In this document: piece by piece, positions 26,328 through 34,076 of the stretch
Position numbering within the stretch: position 1 is the first letter of the stretch
Layout: each line of letters opens with the position of its first letter
Assembly: GCA_963700895.1 (NCBI GenBank)
Contig: CAVOZI010000022.1
Span: 62,001 to 126,000, forward strand
From: Anderseniella sp963700895
GTDB lineage: Bacteria > Pseudomonadota > Alphaproteobacteria > Rhizobiales > Aestuariivirgaceae
Direction of reading: 5' to 3'
DNA: 64,000 bases
Position numbers and translations under genes: made by a program
Notes under the pieces: generated by a model
Database searches by the model: none
The model's input: only the letters and a program-made list of their open reading frames with translations
What the model was told of the DNA's origin: nothing

Positions 26328-27044
26328 ATGAGTGAATCATCTTCTCCCCGAACACAGCGGGCCTTGCGCCCTCGCGATGCTGCAACGCTGATCCTGGTAC
26401 GCCGGGATTCGTCACAACCGCGCGTGCTCATGGGCAAACGCCATGAAGCCCACAAGTTCATGCCCGGCAAATACGTGTTTCCCGGCGGCCGCATGGATTT
26501 GGCGGACTGCCGGGTGCAACCTGCGCGGCCTTTGGAACAGGCCGTTGCGGGAAAGCTGTTGAGCCAGATGCGCGGCAAGCCCAGCGAGGCCCGGGCACAG
26601 GGCCTTGCCATGGCGGCGGTGCGCGAGACCTTCGAGGAAGTCGGCTATGTTGTCGGCACGCCAGGCAGTATTGCACCGACCCGCTCGGCAGCCTGGTCGC
26701 AATTTCACCAGACCGGGCATGGAGCCGACCTGTCGGGACTCAAGCTGCTGGCGCGCGCCATTACGCCTCCCGGCCGTCCGCGCCGCTTTGATACCCGCTT
26801 CTTCATTGCCGATGCATGCGTGATCGCCAATCCGGACAGCCCGCTCACCCCTGAAACGGACGAGTTGCTGACGCCGCACTGGGTGACCATCGACGAAGCG
26901 AGGCAACTGGACCTGCCGTGGATAACCGGCCAGATCCTGAAGCGGCTGGAAGCCTTGCTCGAACGGCGCGACGCCCTCACCTGCCAGCATGACTGTACGT
27001 TCCAGTTCATGCGCGGCAAGGACTGGCAATACGTCACACTGTGA
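26328..27044 (+). CDS. NUDIX hydrolase
   Basis: A 238-residue NUDIX protein. The box is split by an insertion: the glycine part is FPGGRMDLAD and the catalytic helix AAVRETFEEVGYV comes about 47 residues later, so the spacing of the standard GX5EX7REUXEEXGU motif is not kept although REXXEE is intact. This layout is typical of the larger CoA/nucleotide-type NUDIX proteins. Substrate unknown. It lies between the DUF983 gene and rpmG. Confidence 0.88.
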   Translation: MSESSSPRTQRALRPRDAATLILVRRDSSQPRVLMGKRHEAHKFMPGKYVFPGGRMDLADCRVQPARPLEQAVAGKLLSQMRGKPSEARAQGLAMAAVRETFEEVGYVVGTPGSIAPTRSAAWSQFHQTGHGADLSGLKLLARAITPPGRPRRFDTRFFIADACVIANPDSPLTPETDELLTPHWVTIDEARQLDLPWITGQILKRLEALLERRDALTCQHDCTFQFMRGKDWQYVTL

Positions 27045-27059
27045 CCGGATCGCCGCACC

Positions 27060-27091
27060 TTGACAGAACAGTACTGTTCAGGCGATACACC
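27060..27091 (+). promoter_or_regulatory. Candidate rpmG promoter with palindrome
   Basis: TTGACA at 27060-27065 is followed directly by the perfect 14-base palindrome GAACAGTACTGTTC (27066-27079), which fills the spacer, and then by a weak -10 (CGATAC or GATACA, 27083-27089). The position, about 80 bases before rpmG, suits a promoter with an operator in its spacer. The binding protein is unknown. Confidence 0.4.
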
Positions 27092-27171
27092 GCGCCGTCA
27101 CAGGTTTCATTATTCCGGCTGCGCCAGCCTTTTGGCGTGACTGACCGGCTTCACTGACAAAGGGTCCAGAC

Positions 27172-27339
27172 ATGGCCAAGGCTACAACCATCAAGATCAA
27201 GCTGCTGTCGACCGCCGACACCGGATATTTCTACGTCACCAAGAAGAACTCCCGCACGCAGACCGAAAAGCTGTCGTTCCGCAAGTACGATCCGGTCGCC
27301 AAGAAGCACGTCGAGTTCAAGGAAACCAAGATCAAGTAA
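27172..27339 (+). CDS. rpmG: 50S ribosomal protein L33
   Basis: A 55-residue L33 (MAKATTIKIKLLST at the start, YVTKKNSRTQTEKL in the middle, ending VEFKETKIK). It lacks the CxxC zinc pairs found in some L33 forms, as is usual in alphaproteobacteria. A ribosome site AAAGGG lies upstream and a strong terminator downstream, so it is likely a single-gene unit. Confidence 0.96.
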   Translation: MAKATTIKIKLLSTADTGYFYVTKKNSRTQTEKLSFRKYDPVAKKHVEFKETKIK

Positions 27340-27377
27340 GGCATTGGCGCGGGATCGCGCCTCAGTTTGAAGTCACG

Positions 27378-27414
27378 AAGGCACCGGTCAGCATGTCCGG
27401 TGCCTTTTTGTTTT
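27378..27414 (+). terminator. rpmG Rho-independent terminator
   Basis: A 10-bp stem (27378-27387 AAGGCACCGG with 27397-27406 CCGGTGCCTT), 9-base loop, followed by a run of thymines to 27414. It lies 38 bases after the rpmG stop. Confidence 0.85.
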
Positions 27415-27611
27415 GGAGCAGCTTTTTGGTGATTGGGTGGCCGGCCCGGTAATCCCCGTCGAGGAGGCCTCTCGTTGGGGGCCGGACCGGCCAAACCCCG
27501 CGGTTTCAGGAGATGCGGCGGACCTGAAAAGCCTCGGGGCAAACATGGGCGCCGAATGTCCGCAAGGAAGTATTGGCGCCGGTAACTGTTCCGGTTGAGG
27601 CGTTCCGGCTA
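27415..27611. other. Gap between rpmG terminator and IS30 element
   Basis: About 200 bases with no recognisable gene. A 61-codon open frame on the plus strand has no family resemblance and no good ribosome site. The stretch may be part of the ancestral rpmG-pleD spacer or DNA that came with the element. Confidence 0.3.
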
Positions 27612-27613
27612 GA

Positions 27614-27636
27614 TTCGCAAACCAAGTGCGACACCG
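27614..27636 (+). repeat. IS30 left inverted repeat
   Basis: Reading outward-in as reverse complement, CGGTGTCGCACTTG then seven variable bases then GAA. It matches the right repeat in 15 of the first and last positions, with the block CGGTGT-GCACTTG shared except for one base. Confidence 0.75.
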
Positions 27637-27654
27637 GGTATATCCGGGATCGCC

Positions 27655-28632
27655 ATGGGAACACATTATGATCACTTCACACTTGAAGCCCGCTGTCAGC
27701 TGTTCAGCCTGATGGAGTTGGGGCTTTTGAAGACCGAGATTGCGCAACGGCTTGGCCGGAACCGCAGCAGTATCTACCGGGAGCTGGGGCGTAACCGACG
27801 GGTTGATGGCTACAACCCCATCAGCGCGGAACGCCGTGCCTGGGCGAGGAAGCTGCGGGGGTCACGCATTGAGCGCTCCACCCACCTTCGCGACTATGTC
27901 GAAGACCGCCTTGCCATGGGATGGTCTCCGGAACAGATCGCCGGGCGGATGGAGCTCGATGAAGTCGACCACACGGTATCGACGGAGTCCATCTACCGGT
28001 ATGTCTACAGTCCGGCAGGCCGCCGCACGGGGCTGCCGCGATACCTGGCCCAGCGCAAGTCGGAACGAGGCCGCCGGGTGCGCAACGGCAAGCGGGAGCC
28101 GGCCATTCCTGATCGTGTGCCGATCAGTCAACGCCCTGAAAGCGTTGCTCAAAGATGCGAGTTTGGTCATTGGGAGGGCGATCTCGTGCACTTCCGCCGC
28201 CAGCGCGACATCCTGCTCACCCTGCACGAGCGCACCACCCGACTGACGCTGGTCCGCCGGCTTCACAGCAAGGATGCAGGCGATACTGCCGAGGCCATCG
28301 TCACCGAACTGCAAGGCTTGCCCGGCATTGCGCGTCGCAGCATCACTCATGACAATGGCGGAGAGTTCGCCCGGCATGAAAAGGTCCGGCAAAAGATCGC
28401 CATGCCAGCCTATTTCTGTGACCCTCACAGCCCCTGGCAGCGTGGCTCCATCGAGAACACCAACGGACGGCTGCGACGTGAGTTACCGCGCAAGACATCG
28501 CTGTCCGACTACAGTGATGCAGACCTCGACAACATCGTCTGGATGCTCAACTCAACCCCGCGAAAATGTCTCGGCTTCCAGACCCCAATCGAGGCCTTCG
28601 CTCAACACCTCGGTGTTGCACTTGAAATGTGA
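27655..28632 (+). CDS. IS30 family transposase
   Basis: A 325-residue DDE transposase. The N-terminal helix-turn-helix (LGLLKTEIAQRLGRNRSSIYRE) is typical of IS30. Catalytic residues are visible as Asp in HWEGDLV, Asp in THDNGGEF and Glu in QRGSIENTNGRLRR. The frame is intact and the flanking inverted repeats are present, so the element may still be active. Confidence 0.95.
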   Translation: MGTHYDHFTLEARCQLFSLMELGLLKTEIAQRLGRNRSSIYRELGRNRRVDGYNPISAERRAWARKLRGSRIERSTHLRDYVEDRLAMGWSPEQIAGRMELDEVDHTVSTESIYRYVYSPAGRRTGLPRYLAQRKSERGRRVRNGKREPAIPDRVPISQRPESVAQRCEFGHWEGDLVHFRRQRDILLTLHERTTRLTLVRRLHSKDAGDTAEAIVTELQGLPGIARRSITHDNGGEFARHEKVRQKIAMPAYFCDPHSPWQRGSIENTNGRLRRELPRKTSLSDYSDADLDNIVWMLNSTPRKCLGFQTPIEAFAQHLGVALEM

Positions 28633-28633
28633 A
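28611..28633 (-). repeat. IS30 right inverted repeat
   Basis: The block CGGTGTTGCACTTG followed by AAATGTGAA pairs with the left end of the element and overlaps the transposase stop codon. Confidence 0.75.
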
Positions 28634-28807
28634 TCCAGCCCGGCGCAGGCGAGAGAGAGTTCCCGCACCGGACTGTCTTTCCGAATGCAAGAAGTTTACT
28701 CGAATTTTAATGAAATTCCAATCGGTCCGGATTGGATGACTCCGGAATTTCTCAATTAACCTAACGCGTTAAGGTGAATCAGCCAGCTTGCCGCAAGTGA
28801 CGGGCGC

Positions 28808-30178
28808 TCAAGCGGCGTCCGACATAACGCGGTTACGCCCCGAGCGCTTGGCGTGATAGAGCGCTTCGTCCGCGCGCTTCAGGAGCGTTACCGGGGTATC
28901 TGTCACCGACTCATAGGCGGCCACGCCGATCGAGACCGTTATGGACAGCGACCCGTATTTTGCCCCCGCATTGAAGGGCTTCGAGGCAATCGTGCGGCGC
29001 AGGCGTTCAGCCACGGTGAAGCCGACCTGCAGGTCGGTTTCGGGCAGGATCACCACGAACTCCTCGCCGCCCATGCGGCAACAGAGGTCGATGGCGCGGA
29101 CCTGCGACTTGAGCCGCGAGGCCAATTCCTGCAGCACCCTGTCGCCAATGTCGTGACCATGAGTGTCGTTGATGGGCTTGAAGAAGTCCACGTCCAAGGC
29201 CAGCAGCGAAACCGGCTTGCCACGCGCGGCGGCATTCGAGACATGAATCGCGAGCTGGTTGTCCATGTGCCGGCGGTTGTACAGACCCGTCAGTGGATCG
29301 GTGACGGCAAGCTCCATCGAGCGCGACACATTCAGGCGCAGGCGATCCGTATAGCGTTTGCGCTTGATCTGGGTATTGACCCGCGCCTTGAGCTCCAGCC
29401 TGTCCAGCGGGCGGTGAAGGTAATCGTTCACGCCCATGTCGAGCGCCCTCATCAGCCGGACCTGATCTTCGATGTCAACGACCACCAGAATCGGGATCTG
29501 CCGCGTGCGCTCGAACGATCGCAGCTGCGAACACAGCCTGAGGCCATCATGATCGAGAAGGTCAAAGCTGATGATGATCAGGTCGAGTTCGGTCTCCTGT
29601 GCCAGCTTGACCGTCTGCACCGGATCGGACATCAGGAACAGCTTGTGCACCGTACCAAGGGAGTCCTCGATACGGTCCGCAATGACGCCGCGATTGTCCA
29701 CGACGGCCACATTGGCCCCGGTTTCGACGTGCGCCAGATCCACGCGCTGATCGCTGTCGCCGTCAAGGGCCGGGCCATCATTGCGGCCGCGCAACTCATC
29801 CATCAGCATCTTCAGCCGCACCAGGCTTTTCAGCCGGTAGAACAGGGCTGCATCATTGACTGGCTTGGTGATGAAATCGTCGGCGCCAGCCTCCAGACCC
29901 CGCACCCGGTCTTCCACCTGATCAAGCGCGGTGACCATGATGACCGGAATATGCTGGGTTTGCGGATTGGTCTTGATACGGCGGCACACCTCGATTCCGT
30001 CGATACCGGGCATCATGACGTCAAGCAGGATGATGTCCGGCTGGAAGCTTTCTACGGCCTCAAGGGCGTCGGCACCGTTCATGGCGGTGCAGACTTCGAA
30101 ATATTCGCTGGTCAGCTTGGCTTCCAGCAGCCGGACGTTGGCCAGGATGTCATCAACGACCAGTACGCGGGCAGTCAT
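28808..30178 (-). CDS. pleD: Diguanylate cyclase response regulator PleD
   Basis: A 456-residue protein with two receiver domains and a GGDEF domain. Receiver 1 starts MTARVLVVDDIL and has the phosphoacceptor Asp in IILLDVMMPG; receiver 2 is an adaptor (residues about 155-275). The cyclase has an intact GGEEF site with the inhibitory motif RAID five residues before it, so product inhibition by c-di-GMP is expected. In Caulobacter, PleD drives polar development. Its ATG overlaps the divK stop by four bases (ATGA), so translation is coupled. Confidence 0.96.
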   Translation of the reverse strand: MTARVLVVDDILANVRLLEAKLTSEYFEVCTAMNGADALEAVESFQPDIILLDVMMPGIDGIEVCRRIKTNPQTQHIPVIMVTALDQVEDRVRGLEAGADDFITKPVNDAALFYRLKSLVRLKMLMDELRGRNDGPALDGDSDQRVDLAHVETGANVAVVDNRGVIADRIEDSLGTVHKLFLMSDPVQTVKLAQETELDLIIISFDLLDHDGLRLCSQLRSFERTRQIPILVVVDIEDQVRLMRALDMGVNDYLHRPLDRLELKARVNTQIKRKRYTDRLRLNVSRSMELAVTDPLTGLYNRRHMDNQLAIHVSNAAARGKPVSLLALDVDFFKPINDTHGHDIGDRVLQELASRLKSQVRAIDLCCRMGGEEFVVILPETDLQVGFTVAERLRRTIASKPFNAGAKYGSLSITVSIGVAAYESVTDTPVTLLKRADEALYHAKRSGRNRVMSDAA

Positions 30179-30582
30179 GACTTGACCTCGAAGAAGCCAT
30201 TGATCGTCGACATGAACGACGCCACCGAGATCGGCTTGGAGATGTAGGCTTCGCAGCCACCTTCCCGGATCTTCTGTTCGTCGCCCTTCATGGCGAACGC
30301 CGTTACTGCAACGACCGGTATGGAGCGCAGCTCATCGTCTTCCTTCAGCCACTTGGTCACTTCGATGCCGGAGACCTCGGGCAGCTGGATGTCCATGAGG
30401 ATGAGATCGGGCTTGTGCCGGCGCGCAATGTCCAGCGCCGACAGACCTTCGCGGGTTTGCAGCACGCGATAGCCATGTGCCTCCAGCAGGTCATTGAACA
30501 GCTTCATGTTGAGTTCGTTGTCCTCAACAATCAGCACTGTCTTGACCGCGGCAGGATCAGGCTGTTCTGATATTTGCGCCAT
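30175..30582 (-). CDS. divK: Single-domain response regulator DivK
   Basis: A 135-residue receiver-only protein very like Caulobacter DivK: KTVLIVEDNELNMKLFNDLLE, Asp in LILMDIQLPEVSG, AVTAFAMKGDE and EAYISKPISV. It relays phosphate from cell-cycle kinases to control CtrA. About 12 extra N-terminal residues precede the core. It is the first gene of the divK-pleD pair and is divergent from the DUF3572 gene; no CtrA-type TTAA-N7-TTAA box was found in the 217-base gap. Confidence 0.95.
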   Translation of the reverse strand: MAQISEQPDPAAVKTVLIVEDNELNMKLFNDLLEAHGYRVLQTREGLSALDIARRHKPDLILMDIQLPEVSGIEVTKWLKEDDELRSIPVVAVTAFAMKGDEQKIREGGCEAYISKPISVASFMSTINGFFEVKS

Positions 30583-30799
30583 GCGAGCTGCGCCCTTCTC
30601 ATGTTCAATGGCCCCGACGGCTCGCAGTGCCGAAGAGTCAAAAACCGGTACGGGGTACGCATGAATTGTAGTGTGCGTTCTCCCCAGATAGCATGCACAA
30701 TGTCGCGCAAGAAAGTTACGCCAACCTTAAGCTTTACGGGGCGACAACGCTTCTACCACAGCTGGTTAAGGCTCATTATCACCTGACGGGTCAAATTTT

Positions 30800-31081
30800 A
30801 TGATCAGTGTAGATGCTGCAGAAATTGTCGCCCTGCAAGCCTTTGAATTCATTGCCTCAACTGGTGAGCAGCTGGAACGGTTCATGGCCGTATCGGGGTT
30901 TGATCCGGCAAGCCTCGGTGAAGCGGTGCAAACGCGGCCAGGACTGGCAGGATTGCTGGAGTACATGTGCAGCGACGAATCACTGTTGCTGGCATTCTGT
31001 GAAACGGCGAACCTTAGCCCGCGAACGCCAGTCCAGGCACTCGTGGCGCTGCAGCGGCCGGCCTGTACGGGGGCTGCATGA
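30800..31081 (+). CDS. DUF3572 family protein
   Basis: A 93-residue helical protein of the DUF3572 family (DAAEIVALQAFEFIA, ERFMAVSGFDPASL, LLEYMCSDESLLLAFCE), unknown function, often beside divK in alphaproteobacteria. Its end overlaps the next start by four bases (ATGA), making it the first gene of a coupled series with the HAD, kinase and lyase genes. Confidence 0.88.
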   Translation: MISVDAAEIVALQAFEFIASTGEQLERFMAVSGFDPASLGEAVQTRPGLAGLLEYMCSDESLLLAFCETANLSPRTPVQALVALQRPACTGAA

Positions 31082-31767
31082 TGAGCAATCCCGGCATCGA
31101 CGAGGCAACCCGCAGCCAGATCGCCGGTTTGCGGCTTGACCCGGCCCGTCCGCTGCTGTTGTGCGACGTTGACGAGGTGGTCGTGCACTTTCTGCGCGGC
31201 CTTGAGAACTGGCTTGACCGCAATGGCCTGTGGCTGGACCCGGCAAGCTTTGCCCTGAATGGCAACATCCGCCGCAAGGCAGATAACGAGCCGCTGCCGG
31301 CTGACGATATCGGACCGGCCCTGATGGCCTTTTTCGAGGCCGAAACGGCAAATCTCGACGTTATCGAGGGTGCAGTGGAAGCGTTGGGCAGTCTCAGCAA
31401 CGAGGCGGACATCGTCATGCTGACCAACCTGCCCTCCCGGTTCCGCGATGCCCGCACCGCCAACCTGCGCCGGCATGGCATCGAGTTTCCCGTGGTGACC
31501 AATTCCGGCCCCAAAGGACCTGCCATCGCCGCTCTGGCGGGGATGCACTCCGCGCCTGTTGTGTTCATCGATGACAACAATGGCTATCTGAAGTCGGCTG
31601 CCGATCACGTGCCGCACACCTATCTGGTGCATTTCATGCAGGACGAGCGGTTTGGCCGGCACGTGCCGCGCGAAGACCACATCCACCACCGTACCGACAA
31701 CTGGCAGGATGCTCATCTTCACATAGGCTCGGTCATTGCCGGTCCGCGTACCCGCCGGGACCCATGA
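31078..31767 (+). CDS. HAD-superfamily hydrolase
   Basis: A 229-residue protein with HAD motifs: LLLCDVDEVV (nucleophile Asp and DxD), VMLTNLP (motif II Thr), GPKGPAI (motif III Lys) and VFIDDNNG (motif IV acidic pair). It is likely a phosphatase with a helical cap (residues about 45-100). Overlaps both neighbours by four bases. The substrate is not known; the kinase next to it suggests a phosphorylated sugar or similar metabolite. Confidence 0.75.
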   Translation: MMSNPGIDEATRSQIAGLRLDPARPLLLCDVDEVVVHFLRGLENWLDRNGLWLDPASFALNGNIRRKADNEPLPADDIGPALMAFFEAETANLDVIEGAVEALGSLSNEADIVMLTNLPSRFRDARTANLRRHGIEFPVVTNSGPKGPAIAALAGMHSAPVVFIDDNNGYLKSAADHVPHTYLVHFMQDERFGRHVPREDHIHHRTDNWQDAHLHIGSVIAGPRTRRDP

Positions 31768-32702
31768 ACCGCATCGCCGGACGGATCGGGATAGATGTCG
31801 GCGGCACCAAGATCGCCGGCGCCCTGCTGTCCGATGCAGGCAAGGAGCTTGGGACACGGCGGATGCCGACCCCACGCGGCGACTATGATGGCGTCGTGCG
31901 CGCCATTGCAGCAATGGTGGAAGACCTTGCAAAGGCAGCCGGTGGCCCGGTGACTGTCGGGATCGGCATGCCGGGGTCGGTGTCGCCGCTGACCGGGCTG
32001 GTGCAGAACGCCAATTCCACCTGGATCAATGCCCGGCCCTTCCAGCGCGACCTCGAAACTGCAATCGGCCAACCGGTAAGACTGGCCAACGACGCAAACT
32101 GCCTGGCGCTGTCGGAAGCGTTCGACGGCGCCGGCAAGGGTGCGGGTTCGGTGTTCGGCGTTATCCTCGGTACCGGATGTGGCGGCAGCCTGGTGGTCAA
32201 CGGCATGCTGGTGCAGGGCCGCCATTCCATTGGCGGTGAATGGGGGCACAATCCGCTGCCATGGCCACCACGCGAAGACGAACATCCCGGCCCTGCCTGC
32301 TGGTGCGGGCGGCATGGCTGCATCGAAACCTGGATATCCGGCCCCGGCCTTGCACGCGATCATCAGGCGACCACGGGTGAAGCCCTGGCCGGAGAGGAAG
32401 TTGCAGCGCGTGCACTGGCTGGCGACGGCACCGCACAGGCCACTCTCGACCGCCACCTGGACCGGACGGCCCGCGGGCTGGCGCACGTGATCAACATCGT
32501 TGACCCGGAAGTGATCGTCATCGGCGGCGGGCTGCTTGATCTGCCCGGCCTCATCGAACGCTTGCCGGCAGCTATTGCGCCGCATGTGTTCGCCGATGCC
32601 GTTGACATCCAGGTGCGGGCCGCGCAACACGGGCCAGCATCCGGTGTGCGCGGCGCTGCCCGGTTGTGGGACAATGAAACCGGCCTCGGGAGCGCGCCAT
32701 GA
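31764..32702 (+). CDS. ROK family sugar kinase
   Basis: A 312-residue ROK kinase with the phosphate loop IGIDVGGTKIAGAL, catalytic Asp in LANDANCLAL, the ATP motif VILGTGCGGSLVV, GGEWGHNPLP and the zinc motif CWCGRHGCIETW. Such enzymes phosphorylate glucose, fructose, mannose or N-acetylglucosamine. The sequence does not decide between them. No transcription-factor (helix-turn-helix) N-terminus is present. Start and stop overlap the neighbouring genes. Confidence 0.88.
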   Translation: MNRIAGRIGIDVGGTKIAGALLSDAGKELGTRRMPTPRGDYDGVVRAIAAMVEDLAKAAGGPVTVGIGMPGSVSPLTGLVQNANSTWINARPFQRDLETAIGQPVRLANDANCLALSEAFDGAGKGAGSVFGVILGTGCGGSLVVNGMLVQGRHSIGGEWGHNPLPWPPREDEHPGPACWCGRHGCIETWISGPGLARDHQATTGEALAGEEVAARALAGDGTAQATLDRHLDRTARGLAHVINIVDPEVIVIGGGLLDLPGLIERLPAAIAPHVFADAVDIQVRAAQHGPASGVRGAARLWDNETGLGSAP

Positions 32703-34045
32703 CACCACCGGTACATGTTTCCGACTCGCGATTGCTCGGTCACCTGTTCTCGACGCCCTCGATGAAGGCGGTGTTTACCGATGAGGCAACGCTGAACTCG
32801 TGGCTCGACGCCGAAGCGGCCCTGGCCCGCGTTCAGGCAAGGCTCGGGGTGATCCCCCGCGAAGCAGGCGGGATGATCGAACAGGCGTGCGCGCCGCACC
32901 ACCATGACCTCACCATTCTCGGCGCCCGCATTGCTGACGCAAGCCATCCACTGACGCCGGTGATCGCCTCCATCGAGGCCGCCGCCGGTGAGGCTGCTGC
33001 CTTCGTGCATTACGGCGCGACTACGCAGGACATCCTGGATACCGGCAGCGTGCTTCAGGTGCGCGAAGGTTTGCGGCTGATACTGAATACGCTCGCGGCG
33101 TTGCAGGGGGCCTGCATCACACAGGCAAGGCGCTGGCGCGATCTGCCCATGGCGGGCCGCACCCATGGCCAGCATGCCGTGCCCGTCACGCTGGGGCTCA
33201 AGTTCGCCCTGTGGGCGCGCGATGCCCACGATGCTGCTGCGGCGCTTAGCGAAATCAGTTCCAGCCTGCCGGTGCAGCTTGCCGGCGCGGCGGGCACGCT
33301 GGCGACGCTGGGCAAAGATGCCGGCAAGGTGCGCGCCGCACTCGCGCAAGAGCTGGGCCTGCGCGACCCCGGAGCAAGCTGGCATACCTCGCGGCGGGTT
33401 TTTGCCGATACCGTCTGCCAGCTTGCCATTGCGGCAGCGCTGTGCGGCCAGATCGCCAACGAGATCGTCAACCTGCAACGCACCGAGATCGGTGAACTGG
33501 CGGAAGGGGCTGCGATGGGCGCCGGCGGTTCATCGACCATGCCGCAGAAACGGAACCCGATGATCGCGCAGAACGTCGTGGCGCTGGCGCGCCTCATGGC
33601 GACAAAGCCTGCCGCGATGGTTGAAGCCTCGATGCATGAGCACGAACGGGACATGGCCTGCTGGACGATGGAATGGGCGGTGATCCCCGAAAGCTTCGTG
33701 CTTGCCCATGCCGCCATCGAACAGGCAGTACTGCTGGTGGAGAACATCATGGTCGATGAGACCCGCATTGCCGCCAACCTGGCGCTCACCGGCGGTCTGA
33801 TCTGTGCGGAAGCCGTGATGATGGACCTTGCCCGCGACATGGGCCGCAACGAGGCCCACCATGCCGTGAAGGACCTTATCTCCGCCCTGCCCGGCTCCGG
33901 CCTTTCGTTCGCCGGGGCGCTTTCCGGACACGCGGTCATTGGCAAGCTGCGGTCGCCGGAGCAGATTGCAGCGCTGGTGGATCCTGCGAACTATACGGGC
34001 GAGTCTATCGAGGTTGTTGGCCGGATCATTGCCGAACTGGGATAA
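32699..34045 (+). CDS. Lyase of the aspartase/fumarase superfamily
   Basis: A 448-residue lyase with the signature GAGGSSTMPQKRNPMIA and the histidine motifs HYGATTQDILDTG and GRTHGQHAVPVT. These features fit adenylosuccinate lyase or 3-carboxy-cis,cis-muconate cycloisomerase (PcaB); the length and the C-terminal domain are more like the PcaB group. No protocatechuate genes are near, so the substrate is open. It overlaps the kinase gene and lies 31 bases before dinB. Confidence 0.8.
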   Translation: MTPPVHVSDSRLLGHLFSTPSMKAVFTDEATLNSWLDAEAALARVQARLGVIPREAGGMIEQACAPHHHDLTILGARIADASHPLTPVIASIEAAAGEAAAFVHYGATTQDILDTGSVLQVREGLRLILNTLAALQGACITQARRWRDLPMAGRTHGQHAVPVTLGLKFALWARDAHDAAAALSEISSSLPVQLAGAAGTLATLGKDAGKVRAALAQELGLRDPGASWHTSRRVFADTVCQLAIAAALCGQIANEIVNLQRTEIGELAEGAAMGAGGSSTMPQKRNPMIAQNVVALARLMATKPAAMVEASMHEHERDMACWTMEWAVIPESFVLAHAAIEQAVLLVENIMVDETRIAANLALTGGLICAEAVMMDLARDMGRNEAHHAVKDLISALPGSGLSFAGALSGHAVIGKLRSPEQIAALVDPANYTGESIEVVGRIIAELG

Positions 34046-34076
34046 TCCGGACCTCCGCCGAAGAACCGGAATTTCC

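Larger units (their letters stand above)
27612..28635 (+). mobile_element. IS30 family insertion sequence
   Basis: A 1,024-base element with one transposase gene bounded by imperfect terminal inverted repeats (27614-27636 and 28611-28633). It appears complete. The right repeat overlaps the last codons of the transposase, as is common in IS30 members. No clear short target duplication could be seen. It separates rpmG from the pleD-divK pair, genes that are often neighbours in this order. Confidence 0.85.

Noticed and set aside
27066..27079. Palindrome read as an SOS (LexA) box
   Set aside because: The alphaproteobacterial LexA box is the direct repeat GTTC-N7-GTTC; this is GAAC-N6-GTTC, and the Bacillus type needs N4.
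27413..27598. 61-codon frame between rpmG and the IS30 element
   Set aside because: It starts within the rpmG terminator's T run, has no ribosome site and no recognisable domain.
28718..28735. Imperfect palindrome downstream of pleD
   Set aside because: CCAATC/GATTGG stem has no T run in either direction and no gene start nearby; probably chance in a short spacer.
30583..30799. CtrA boxes in the divK/DUF3572 gap
   Set aside because: TTAA occurs twice but not with the TTAA-N7-TTAA spacing.
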